Assembly (NCBI GenBank): GCA_934462705.1
Contig: CAKSIH010000006.1
Span: forward strand, 14,411 to 78,410
Source: an uncultured Eubacteriales bacterium
GTDB lineage: Bacteria; Bacillota; Clostridia; Oscillospirales; Acutalibacteraceae
Reading direction: 5' to 3'
Length of the DNA: 64,000 nucleotides
The first letter of the stretch is position 1; every line of letters starts with the position of its first letter. Below the pieces are notes generated by a model that saw nothing but the letters and a program-made list of their open reading frames with translations, was not told the DNA's origin and searched no databases. Both the position numbers and the translations under genes were made by a program. Positions 34,642 to 41,172 of the stretch are shown here, one piece after another.

Positions 34642-34989
34642 TTGGATACAGCTTTAAACAAGGGCGACTTTTATACTAATGATAGAAATCGTCTTGTTAC
34701 AATTTATGATAATGAAGAACTTTTACAAAGAGCGCTTATAAGGCTTTGTGTAAAAAGGGGAAGCTTCATTTACGATAAAAACTTAGGAAGCAGGCTTTAC
34801 ACTTTAACACACAATACCAGGGACATTAAAACCAAGGTGATTGCTTACGCTAAGGAAGCACTATTAGATATGAATGGTATTACTGTTGATGATGTAGAAG
34901 TAAGTTTTTCAAATAATTTAAATAACCTAAATTTAAACTTTATTTTAATAATTCATAATGAAAAATTTGAAAGGACGGTGACTATATAA
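34642..34989 (+). CDS. Baseplate wedge protein, gp25/gpW-like (XkdS)
   Basis: 115 residues from TTG 34642 with GGGGTG upstream. The gp25 pattern is clear: ELLQRALIRLCVKRGSFIYDKNLGSRLY, then a strand region ending the protein. gp25 nucleates sheath assembly at the baseplate. Its stop shares a base with the ATG of the gpJ-like gene. Confidence 0.82.
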   Translation: MDTALNKGDFYTNDRNRLVTIYDNEELLQRALIRLCVKRGSFIYDKNLGSRLYTLTHNTRDIKTKVIAYAKEALLDMNGITVDDVEVSFSNNLNNLNLNFILIIHNEKFERTVTI

Positions 34990-36053
34990 TGGAAACATAT
35001 GAAGAAATTTTATTAAGAATGCAAGATAAATACAAAAAAATTACAGGATGTGATGCCGATGATGCCTCTGACATAGGAATAAGATTAAAAGTTTTAGCAG
35101 GTGAGTTATTATCTATAGAAGCAAATATTGACTGGCTAAAAAATCAAATGTTTGCACAAACTGCAACAGGAAAGCAACTTGAATATCATGCTTCTGAAAG
35201 AGGCCTTAAAAGAAAGGCTGCTTTATGTTCTACTGGTACACTTTCATTTTCAAGAGAATCTGCTCTTGACTATGATGTATTAATTCCAAAGGGTACTGTA
35301 TGTTCAACAACAGGAGTCAATGGGACTAGATATGAAACTACAGATGATGCAGTTTTAGATGCAGGTAAGCTTTCAATTACTGTCAATGCGCAATCTTGTG
35401 AAGGTGGAGCGGATAAAAATGCGTCTAAAGGAAGTGTCACAGTTATGGTGGATCCACCGGCTGGTATAACGAGTGTAACTAACGAAGCGGCATTTATTGG
35501 CTGTGCTGCTGAAGAAACAGACGATGAACTGCGAGCTAGAATTTTAAATAGTTATAAAAACATATCTAATGGAACAAATTCAGCTTTTTATAAAGAAGAA
35601 ATTTTAAAGTATGATGGAGTACATTCTGTTAGTGTTGTTCCATTGGCTAGGGGAAATGGTACGGTTGATATATATGTAGCCGGTAAAGGGGAAACTTTAA
35701 GCAGTGATATTATAAGTAAGATACAGTCAGGTATAGACAAATTAAGGGAAATAAATGTTGATATAAAAATAAAAAGCCCTACACTAGTTAAAACAGGGGT
35801 AAAGGTTAATATTTATGTTGAGGAAGGATATACATTTAGTAATGTAAAAAATGACTGTATTTCTGCAATTACAGATTATTATAACAATTTGGGAATAGGC
35901 GAGCCGTTGCTGCTTGCTGACATTGGTGAAGTAATTTATCATATAGAAGGTGTAAAAAACTATATTTATCCACTTGGAGGAAATTTAGATGTGAGTGCTA
36001 CGTCGAGTCAGTTAATAGTTTGTGAGGGGATAATCATAAATGAAGGGACATAA
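34989..36053 (+). CDS. Baseplate protein J-like (XkdT)
   Basis: 354 residues. METYEEILLRMQDKYKKITG, then IGIRLKVLAGELLSIEANI, QTATGKQLEYHASERGLKRK and a C-terminal ADIGEVIYHIEGVKNYI mark the baseplate J family. Pro-Ala-Gly-rich linkers follow a middle domain (ETDDELRARILNSYKNISNG). It joins the wedges to the tail fibre region. Confidence 0.9.
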   Translation: METYEEILLRMQDKYKKITGCDADDASDIGIRLKVLAGELLSIEANIDWLKNQMFAQTATGKQLEYHASERGLKRKAALCSTGTLSFSRESALDYDVLIPKGTVCSTTGVNGTRYETTDDAVLDAGKLSITVNAQSCEGGADKNASKGSVTVMVDPPAGITSVTNEAAFIGCAAEETDDELRARILNSYKNISNGTNSAFYKEEILKYDGVHSVSVVPLARGNGTVDIYVAGKGETLSSDIISKIQSGIDKLREINVDIKIKSPTLVKTGVKVNIYVEEGYTFSNVKNDCISAITDYYNNLGIGEPLLLADIGEVIYHIEGVKNYIYPLGGNLDVSATSSQLIVCEGIIINEGT

Positions 36054-36059
36054 AGATTA

Positions 36060-36626
36060 ATGGAAAGTATAAATTTATTTGTATCAAAACTAAAACCACT
36101 CGGGCTGTATAATCTTAATCAGGGAACATTGATTTATGCAGAACTTGCATCATATGCAGTGGCGCTTGATGTTATTTATGATAAATTAAAAGAAATAGAA
36201 AGAGAAATGTTTGTAGATACAGCAGAAAGCTATGGTCTTACTTTAAGAGAAAAAGCATTTGGCTATAAAAGAAGCAATGTTTCAACGACTGTAAGAAGAG
36301 AAATGCTTAATTATAGAAGTAGTATTACATCTAATAATTTTAATAAAGAAAAAATTAAAGACGCGTTAGTGGCCTCTGGCATAGATGGGTATATTATAGA
36401 AGTCCCAAGTGAATATTTAATGCACATTAACTGTCTTAAGGTGATAGATACAGAAGTGTCAAATGAGGAAGCTGAAAGTAGAGCTAAGAAATTTATGCCT
36501 GCACACATTGAAACTATTTTTGATTTTAGGCCATTGCAATGGAGTTACATAGATAGTATGGATTTAACCTTTATGGAAATGGATTCTAACGATTTAACAT
36601 GGGACGAAATAGATAATTATATGTAA
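36060..36626 (+). CDS. Tail protein gpI/XkdU-like (DUF2313)
   Basis: 188 residues, ATG 36060, 6 bases after the gpJ stop. LKPLGLYNLNQGTLIYAELASYAVALDVIYDKLKEIEREMFVDTAE follows the gpI/YmfQ pattern, with YGLTLREKAFGYKRS. The C-terminus is a repeated strand (SMDLTFMEMDSNDLTWDEID). It links the baseplate to fibres. Confidence 0.75.
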   Translation: MESINLFVSKLKPLGLYNLNQGTLIYAELASYAVALDVIYDKLKEIEREMFVDTAESYGLTLREKAFGYKRSNVSTTVRREMLNYRSSITSNNFNKEKIKDALVASGIDGYIIEVPSEYLMHINCLKVIDTEVSNEEAESRAKKFMPAHIETIFDFRPLQWSYIDSMDLTFMEMDSNDLTWDEIDNYM

Positions 36627-36639
36627 AGGAGTGACTTAT

Positions 36640-37116
36640 ATGCCAACATCTAATAAAACAACAAAATTAAACTTAAATAGTTGGCTTAGCACGGATAAGC
36701 CAAAAAGAGAGGATTTTGTAAGCGACAACAATATTATAGACAATATTTTAGGTTCACATATAGCAAATGAAATCATGCATTTATCAACTAGTGACAGAGA
36801 AAGTTTGGCGAATCCATTTTATTTTGATATATTAGTGGGTACAGGAGCAAGTTCTTATACTCACACACTTGATATAACTCCCAAATTTGTACTGGTATAT
36901 TTAAAAAATAAACCATTAATAAAGTATGATTCTAATAATTCATGTACAGTATGTAATTGTGGTATAGCAGTGTCCGGCTGTGGTGGTACAGAGGGAATAA
37001 CTTTAAATGAAAATTGCTTAAAGTTAAACCAAAGCCAGAATTATCCTGCCGAAGGTGGAACATATATTAACTTGAATACTAACGGTGGTCAATATATTTG
37101 TATTGCTCTACGATAA
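36640..37116 (+). CDS. Short tail fibre-like protein
   Basis: 158 residues from ATG 36640, with AAAGGAGTGA 8 bases upstream. The N-terminal part KTTKLNLNSWLSTDKPKREDF with NIIDNILGSHI matches the collar found at the start of Clostridia prophage fibres. The C-terminal half (HTLDITPKFVLVYLKNKPL, CGIAVSGCGGTEGITL) is Gly/Cys-rich and ends in a strand. It is much shorter than usual fibres, and there is no chaperone gene. Last gene of the cluster. Confidence 0.65.
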   Translation: MPTSNKTTKLNLNSWLSTDKPKREDFVSDNNIIDNILGSHIANEIMHLSTSDRESLANPFYFDILVGTGASSYTHTLDITPKFVLVYLKNKPLIKYDSNNSCTVCNCGIAVSGCGGTEGITLNENCLKLNQSQNYPAEGGTYINLNTNGGQYICIALR

Positions 37117-37190
37117 TATCTTTATATAAATTAAATTAAGGTGATACATAAATTAAGTAAGATAAAATTAAATTTTCTACAAATATAATA

Positions 37191-37222
37191 AAAAAGCTGA
37201 GAATATTACTCAGCTTTTTTTA
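37191..37222 (+). terminator. Terminator at the right end of the phage-like cluster
   Basis: AAAAAGCTGAG and CTCAGCTTTTT form an 11-bp stem with a 7-base loop and a T run. Confidence 0.88.
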
Positions 37223-37251
37223 TTGACTTATTAGAATTTTTAATTTATAAT
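37223..37251 (+). promoter_or_regulatory. Sigma-A promoter of galU
   Basis: TTGACT, 17 bases, TATAAT. It begins at the last base region of the preceding terminator. Transcription should start near 37258, about 30 bases before ATG 37287. Confidence 0.85.
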
Positions 37252-37286
37252 ACGTATATAAATTTTATAGGAAAGTAGGAAATTGT

Positions 37287-38294
37287 ATGTTAAAAAAAAT
37301 AGGCAAGTTTGTTTCTCGAAAATTTTTTAAAGTATTTTTTTACGTGCTTATAGCTATTTCTTTTGTTTCTGTAAGTATTAATACATTTGCTACAACACCA
37401 ATTAATAAGGAAGTGCATACGAATATGAAAGTAACCAAAGCAATAATACCAGCAGCGGGGCTAGGCACACGGGTATTACCTGCGACGAAAGCATTACCCA
37501 AAGAAATGTATCCAATAGTTGACAAACCGGCAATTCAATACATAGTTGAAGAGGCTGTAAGATCAGGAATTACTGATATTTTAATAATAACAAACCGTGG
37601 AAAAGGGTTAATGGAGGATCATTTTGACAGGGCTCCGGAGTTGGAATCTAAACTTCTTGAAAATTCTAAAACTGAAATGTTTGAAGAGGTTAAAGAAATT
37701 TCTAATCTTGCAAATGTGTACTTTATTAGACAAAAAGAGACTAAAGGCCTTGGCCATGCAGTAAGATGTGCAAAGTCCTTTGTTGGTAATGAACCTTTTG
37801 CTGTTCTTTACGGTGACGACGTTATTATAGGGAAGGACCCTGCTTGTGCTCAGCTTATACGAGCTTATGAGGAATTTGGAAAATCGGTTGTTGGGGTAAA
37901 TAAAGTTTCTGAAGAGGCAATTTTAAAATACAGTTCTTTAAAAGTAGAGCCTTTGAGGGATAATATTTTTAACTGTACAGATATGATCGAAAAACCTTCA
38001 AAAGACAAAATAATGTCTCTTTACTCCATATTAGGGCGTTGTGTGTTAACGCCAGATATTTTCGACATTCTCGACAATACTTTACCTGGAGCTGGCGGTG
38101 AAATTCAGCTTACTGATGCTATGAAAGTCTTAGCTCAAAATGGCGGAATTACTGCTGTTGAATTCACTGGAAAGAGGTATGATATAGGTAATAAATTTGG
38201 AATTGTTCAAGCTTGTGTAGAAGTAGCGCTTAAACATCAAGAAATTGGACATTCGTTTGCGAAGTATATTAAAGATTTATCACAGACTTTATAA
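37287..38294 (+). CDS. galU: UTP-glucose-1-phosphate uridylyltransferase with signal-peptide-like N-terminal extension
   Basis: GalU makes UDP-glucose. The catalytic part begins at Met47 (MKVTKAIIPAAGLGTRVLPA), with KEMYPIVDKPAIQYIVEEA, GLGHAVRCAK, LYGDDVI and GGEIQLTDAM, all intact. In front lie 46 residues that look like a signal peptide: Lys/Arg-rich start (MLKKIGKFVSRKFFK), hydrophobic core (VFFYVLIAISFVSVS), then a possible AxA-type site near NTFATTP. The promoter and a weak TAGGAAA site serve ATG 37287. A second start is possible at ATG 37425, with GGAAGTG 9 bases upstream, which would give normal cytosolic GalU. Whether the long form is made is unknown. Confidence 0.9.
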   Translation: MLKKIGKFVSRKFFKVFFYVLIAISFVSVSINTFATTPINKEVHTNMKVTKAIIPAAGLGTRVLPATKALPKEMYPIVDKPAIQYIVEEAVRSGITDILIITNRGKGLMEDHFDRAPELESKLLENSKTEMFEEVKEISNLANVYFIRQKETKGLGHAVRCAKSFVGNEPFAVLYGDDVIIGKDPACAQLIRAYEEFGKSVVGVNKVSEEAILKYSSLKVEPLRDNIFNCTDMIEKPSKDKIMSLYSILGRCVLTPDIFDILDNTLPGAGGEIQLTDAMKVLAQNGGITAVEFTGKRYDIGNKFGIVQACVEVALKHQEIGHSFAKYIKDLSQTL

Positions 38295-38295
38295 T

Positions 38296-38334
38296 AAAAG
38301 AGAACCACCTTTTAAAGGGTGGTTCTCTTTTATT
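38296..38334. terminator. Two-way terminator between galU and the M15 peptidase gene
   Basis: AAAAGAGAACCACC and GGTGGTTCTCTTTT form a perfect 14-bp stem with A/T runs on both sides, so it can serve both converging genes. Confidence 0.9.
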
Positions 38335-38340
38335 TATTAC

Positions 38341-39225
38341 TTAATTATTTAAAAAGTTTATATACTCTTCTAAGCATAGATTTTTTTCATTCATAATTTT
38401 AGCATGTTCCTCACCAACATATCTAAAATGCCATGGTTCAAAAACAATATTAGTAATATGAGATTTCTCTTTTCGATACCTTAAAACAAATCCATAGTTT
38501 GCACTATTTTTTTCTAACCAATTATATTCTTTCGACTTAAAAAAGTCATCTCTCACACCATTAAAATCAACTGCAAGACCAGTGTTATGCTCACTTTTAC
38601 CAGGTTCAGCCACAACATTTGAGGCTAAACGTTTAGCTTCTTCTAAATTACGAGCATTTTTTCTCTGAGACTCAACTTCTTTATTGTAAAGTACTTCTTG
38701 CCTTGCAGGGCTTCTATACGCTGATGAAATCCATAAATTTATTCCTTCTTTTGAAGCATCATTAATCATTTTGTAAAGACTATCTTTCATTATACTGCTA
38801 ACCTGAACCTCTTTAAAGCTGACAATATCGCTTTGATAACCTTTTGGTAAAGGGTTATCTTTGTTAACTACTATTAAATTAGGTTCACAGCTTTGGTTCC
38901 ATGATTCAAAGTTTGTATTTTGAGATAAAGGGTTATTTATCTCGCTTGTTATTTCAGGGCTTTTGACTTTGGACACAGAAATGGCTTCCGTGCTTTCTTG
39001 AGGATCACTGATATTACCTTTAAAGTCTTGCTCTTGCGATAATGAGATGTTTGAATCTGAATTAGACTCGTTCAAGCTTTTTTCTTGAGATGGTGAAGGA
39101 TTTAATTTGAATAAAAAATACGAACTTATTGATATTCCTCCAACTAGCGCTACAGCAATGCCTGTAAATATAACCTTTTTGCTTGATTTTTTTGTTGTTT
39201 TAAAATGTTGTTTAGTCTTTTTCAT
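38341..39225 (-). CDS. D-alanyl-D-alanine carboxypeptidase, M15B (VanY/DacB-like), membrane-anchored
   Basis: 294 residues from ATG 39225; the AGGAT site overlaps the upstream ATG 39234, which favours 39225. A Lys-rich start and one transmembrane segment (VIFTGIAVALVGGISISSYFLF) anchor it, then a Ser/Glu/Asn-rich linker, then the M15B domain. Zinc ligands are in SEHNTGLAVDF (His, Asp) and EPWHFRY (His). SSAYRSPARQEVLYNKEV is the substrate-site segment. It trims the terminal D-Ala of peptidoglycan stems outside the cell. No vancomycin-resistance genes lie near it. Confidence 0.9.
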   Translation of the reverse strand: MKKTKQHFKTTKKSSKKVIFTGIAVALVGGISISSYFLFKLNPSPSQEKSLNESNSDSNISLSQEQDFKGNISDPQESTEAISVSKVKSPEITSEINNPLSQNTNFESWNQSCEPNLIVVNKDNPLPKGYQSDIVSFKEVQVSSIMKDSLYKMINDASKEGINLWISSAYRSPARQEVLYNKEVESQRKNARNLEEAKRLASNVVAEPGKSEHNTGLAVDFNGVRDDFFKSKEYNWLEKNSANYGFVLRYRKEKSHITNIVFEPWHFRYVGEEHAKIMNEKNLCLEEYINFLNN

Positions 39226-39256
39226 TTTTACCATCCTAAAAATCTTATTTTATTTT

Positions 39257-39285
39257 ATTATAACACAATAAATCAAATTATTCAA
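39257..39285 (-). promoter_or_regulatory. Sigma-A promoter of the M15 peptidase gene
   Basis: On the - strand TTGAAT, 17 bases, TATAAT, about 32 bases upstream of ATG 39225. Confidence 0.75.
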
Positions 39286-39290
39286 TGAAA

Positions 39291-39328
39291 CGAGGCAATT
39301 GTGCTTAATAATATGCTCAATTGCCTCG
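39291..39328 (-). terminator. Terminator of the ABC exporter operon
   Basis: CGAGGCAATTG and CAATTGCCTCG form a perfect 11-bp stem with a 16-base loop, 9 bases after the stop of the exporter gene. The tail on the - strand is short in U. Confidence 0.65.
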
Positions 39329-39336
39329 CATTTATT

Positions 39337-41172
39337 TTAATGTGCGAATTGACTATTATAGAGATTTGTATAAAATCCATTTTTAGACATCAATTCATTA
39401 TGGGTTCCTTGCTCTATTATGTCACCATCTTTCATTACCAAAATAAGATCGGCATCACGAATGGTAGATAACCTATGAGCGATAACAAAGCTAGTTCTAC
39501 CTTTCATTAAATTGTCAAGGGCTTTCTGAATCAAAATTTCTGTTTTTGTATCTACTGAACTCGTAGCTTCGTCTAAAATTAAAATTTTAGGATCTGCAAT
39601 TATAGCTCTGGCTATTGTTAAAAGCTGTTTTTGCCCTTGAGACACATTATCTGCATCTTCATTTAAAATCATATCATATCCCCCAGGCAAAGTAGAAATA
39701 AAGTGATCTACCTGAGCAGCTTTGGCAGCCTTAAATACTTCTTCATCAGTTGCATTAAGTTTTCCGTACCGAATATTATCCTTAATTGATGCACTATATA
39801 ACCAGGTTTCTTGCAAGACCATTCCAAAAGCACTTCTAAGAGAATTTCTAGAAAAATCCTTTATATTATGTCCCTCAACTAAAATGGCACCGCCGGTAAC
39901 ATCATAAAATCTCATTAATAATTTAACCATTGTAGTTTTGCCAGCACCTGTCGGCCCAACTATTGCAATGCTTTGACCCGGCTTAACTTTTGCGGAAAAG
40001 TCATTGATAATGGTTTTATTTTTTGTATAGCCAAAGTTTACATGATCAAATTCAATGCTCCCTTTGACATTAATTTTATTTTGATTGTCTTCATTATTAT
40101 TTGTATTTATAATTAATGGGTTTGAGGCTTCAGGAATTTCCTCCTCAACAGCCAAAAATTCAAACACACGCTCAGCTGAGGCAGCTGTTTGTTGCAACAT
40201 GTTTGAAATTGTTGCAATCTGATTTAAAGGCTGAGTAAACTGTCTAACATACTGTATAAAGGCTTGAATGTCTCCAACAGGTAGCCCTTGTGTAATTACA
40301 AGGTAACCACCTAATATACAGATAGCTACATAACCAATGTTTGAAATAAAAGTCATAACAGGCATATTTATTCCTGATAAGAATTGAGATTTCCATGCCG
40401 AATTATATAAAATTTTATTGTATTCATCAAATTTTTTAATAGAAGCACTTTCACCGTTAAAGGCTTTCATAATGATGTGCCCACTATACATTTCTTCTAT
40501 GTGCCCATTTACTTTACCCAAATATTCTTGTTGGTCTGCAAAATGCTTTTGAGAGTGTTTAACAATTTTACTTATAATGAACAATGCAATAGGAATAATG
40601 CAAAAAGCAACTAGGCTCATTTCCCAACTTATAGAAATCATCATTACGAATATCCCGATAATAGTTGTAATTGAGGTTACAAGCTGTGATGCACTCTGAT
40701 TTAGGCTTTGATTAAGAGTATCAACGTCGTTTGTAATTCTAGATAGAACATCTCCCCGACTTGTGGTATCAAAGTAGGATAGGGGAATTCGATTAATTTT
40801 TTCTGAGATTTCTTTTCTTAAATTATAAGTTGTTTTCATAGATACCCCAGACATTATGAAGCCCTGGATATAAGCAAAAATTGAACTTAAAATATATATA
40901 AACAGTAAACTTAAAAGAATTTGAGCAATAGCTTCAAAATCAATTCCGCTGCCTCCTACAAAAGTTGACATAACTCCTTCGTATATTTTTGTCGTAGCTT
41001 GACCTAAAATTTTGGGTCCAACAATATTAAAAATTGTAGATAATATAGCAAATAGAACCACTAAAAATAGTTTTAGTTTATATTTTGATAAATACTTTCC
41101 TAATTTTATAAATGTTCCCTTAAAGTCTTTGGCTTTTGCGCCAGAAGAAACGGATTTCCCTCCTAAACTCAT
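39337..41172 (-). CDS. ABC exporter half-transporter (membrane domain plus ATPase), subunit B
   Basis: 611 residues: six transmembrane helices (about 30-330) then an ATPase domain. Walker A is VGPTGAGKTTMVKLL, Q loop in MVLQETWLYSASI, signature VSQGQKQLLTIARAI, Walker B LILDEATSSVD, H loop VIAHRLSTI. Glu follows the Walker B Asp, so this site can hydrolyse ATP. It overlaps the partner gene by 4 bases and forms a heterodimer with it (MdlB/LmrD/BmrD type). The cargo, drug or lipid or peptide, is not readable. Confidence 0.92.
   Translation of the reverse strand: MSLGGKSVSSGAKAKDFKGTFIKLGKYLSKYKLKLFLVVLFAILSTIFNIVGPKILGQATTKIYEGVMSTFVGGSGIDFEAIAQILLSLLFIYILSSIFAYIQGFIMSGVSMKTTYNLRKEISEKINRIPLSYFDTTSRGDVLSRITNDVDTLNQSLNQSASQLVTSITTIIGIFVMMISISWEMSLVAFCIIPIALFIISKIVKHSQKHFADQQEYLGKVNGHIEEMYSGHIIMKAFNGESASIKKFDEYNKILYNSAWKSQFLSGINMPVMTFISNIGYVAICILGGYLVITQGLPVGDIQAFIQYVRQFTQPLNQIATISNMLQQTAASAERVFEFLAVEEEIPEASNPLIINTNNNEDNQNKINVKGSIEFDHVNFGYTKNKTIINDFSAKVKPGQSIAIVGPTGAGKTTMVKLLMRFYDVTGGAILVEGHNIKDFSRNSLRSAFGMVLQETWLYSASIKDNIRYGKLNATDEEVFKAAKAAQVDHFISTLPGGYDMILNEDADNVSQGQKQLLTIARAIIADPKILILDEATSSVDTKTEILIQKALDNLMKGRTSFVIAHRLSTIRDADLILVMKDGDIIEQGTHNELMSKNGFYTNLYNSQFAH

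Larger units (their letters stand above)
24945..37116 (+). mobile_element. PBSX-like prophage remnant or domesticated contractile particle locus, 12.2 kb
   Basis: Eighteen + strand genes with short overlaps run in the order of the Bacillus PBSX late operon: terminase small and large, portal, protease, capsid, connectors, sheath, tube, LysM protein, gpD-like, gpV-like, gp25-like, gpJ-like, gpI-like, and a short fibre. All frames are open and base composition matches the host. There is no integrase, repressor, replication gene, tape-measure protein, holin or endolysin. No direct repeats that could be att sites were seen in the two flanks, which are both bounded by host terminators. Seen: intact structural genes only. 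Inference: an old, maintained element that might make a particle, with any missing parts coded elsewhere. Confidence 0.85.

Noticed and set aside
24815..37290. Possible att direct repeats at the ends of the phage-like locus
   Set aside because: By eye no shared repeat longer than chance for A+T-rich DNA was found between the left and right flanks, and there is no tRNA at either side. A computed repeat search is needed.
37287..37424. A separate small secreted-protein gene in front of galU
   Set aside because: There is no stop codon between the signal-like segment and the galU core, so it is one frame and not two genes. It is reported as an extension.
38341..39225. Vancomycin-resistance gene (vanY)
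   Set aside because: The protein is an M15B D,D-carboxypeptidase, but no vanA/H/X/R/S genes are near. It is most simply a cell-wall enzyme.
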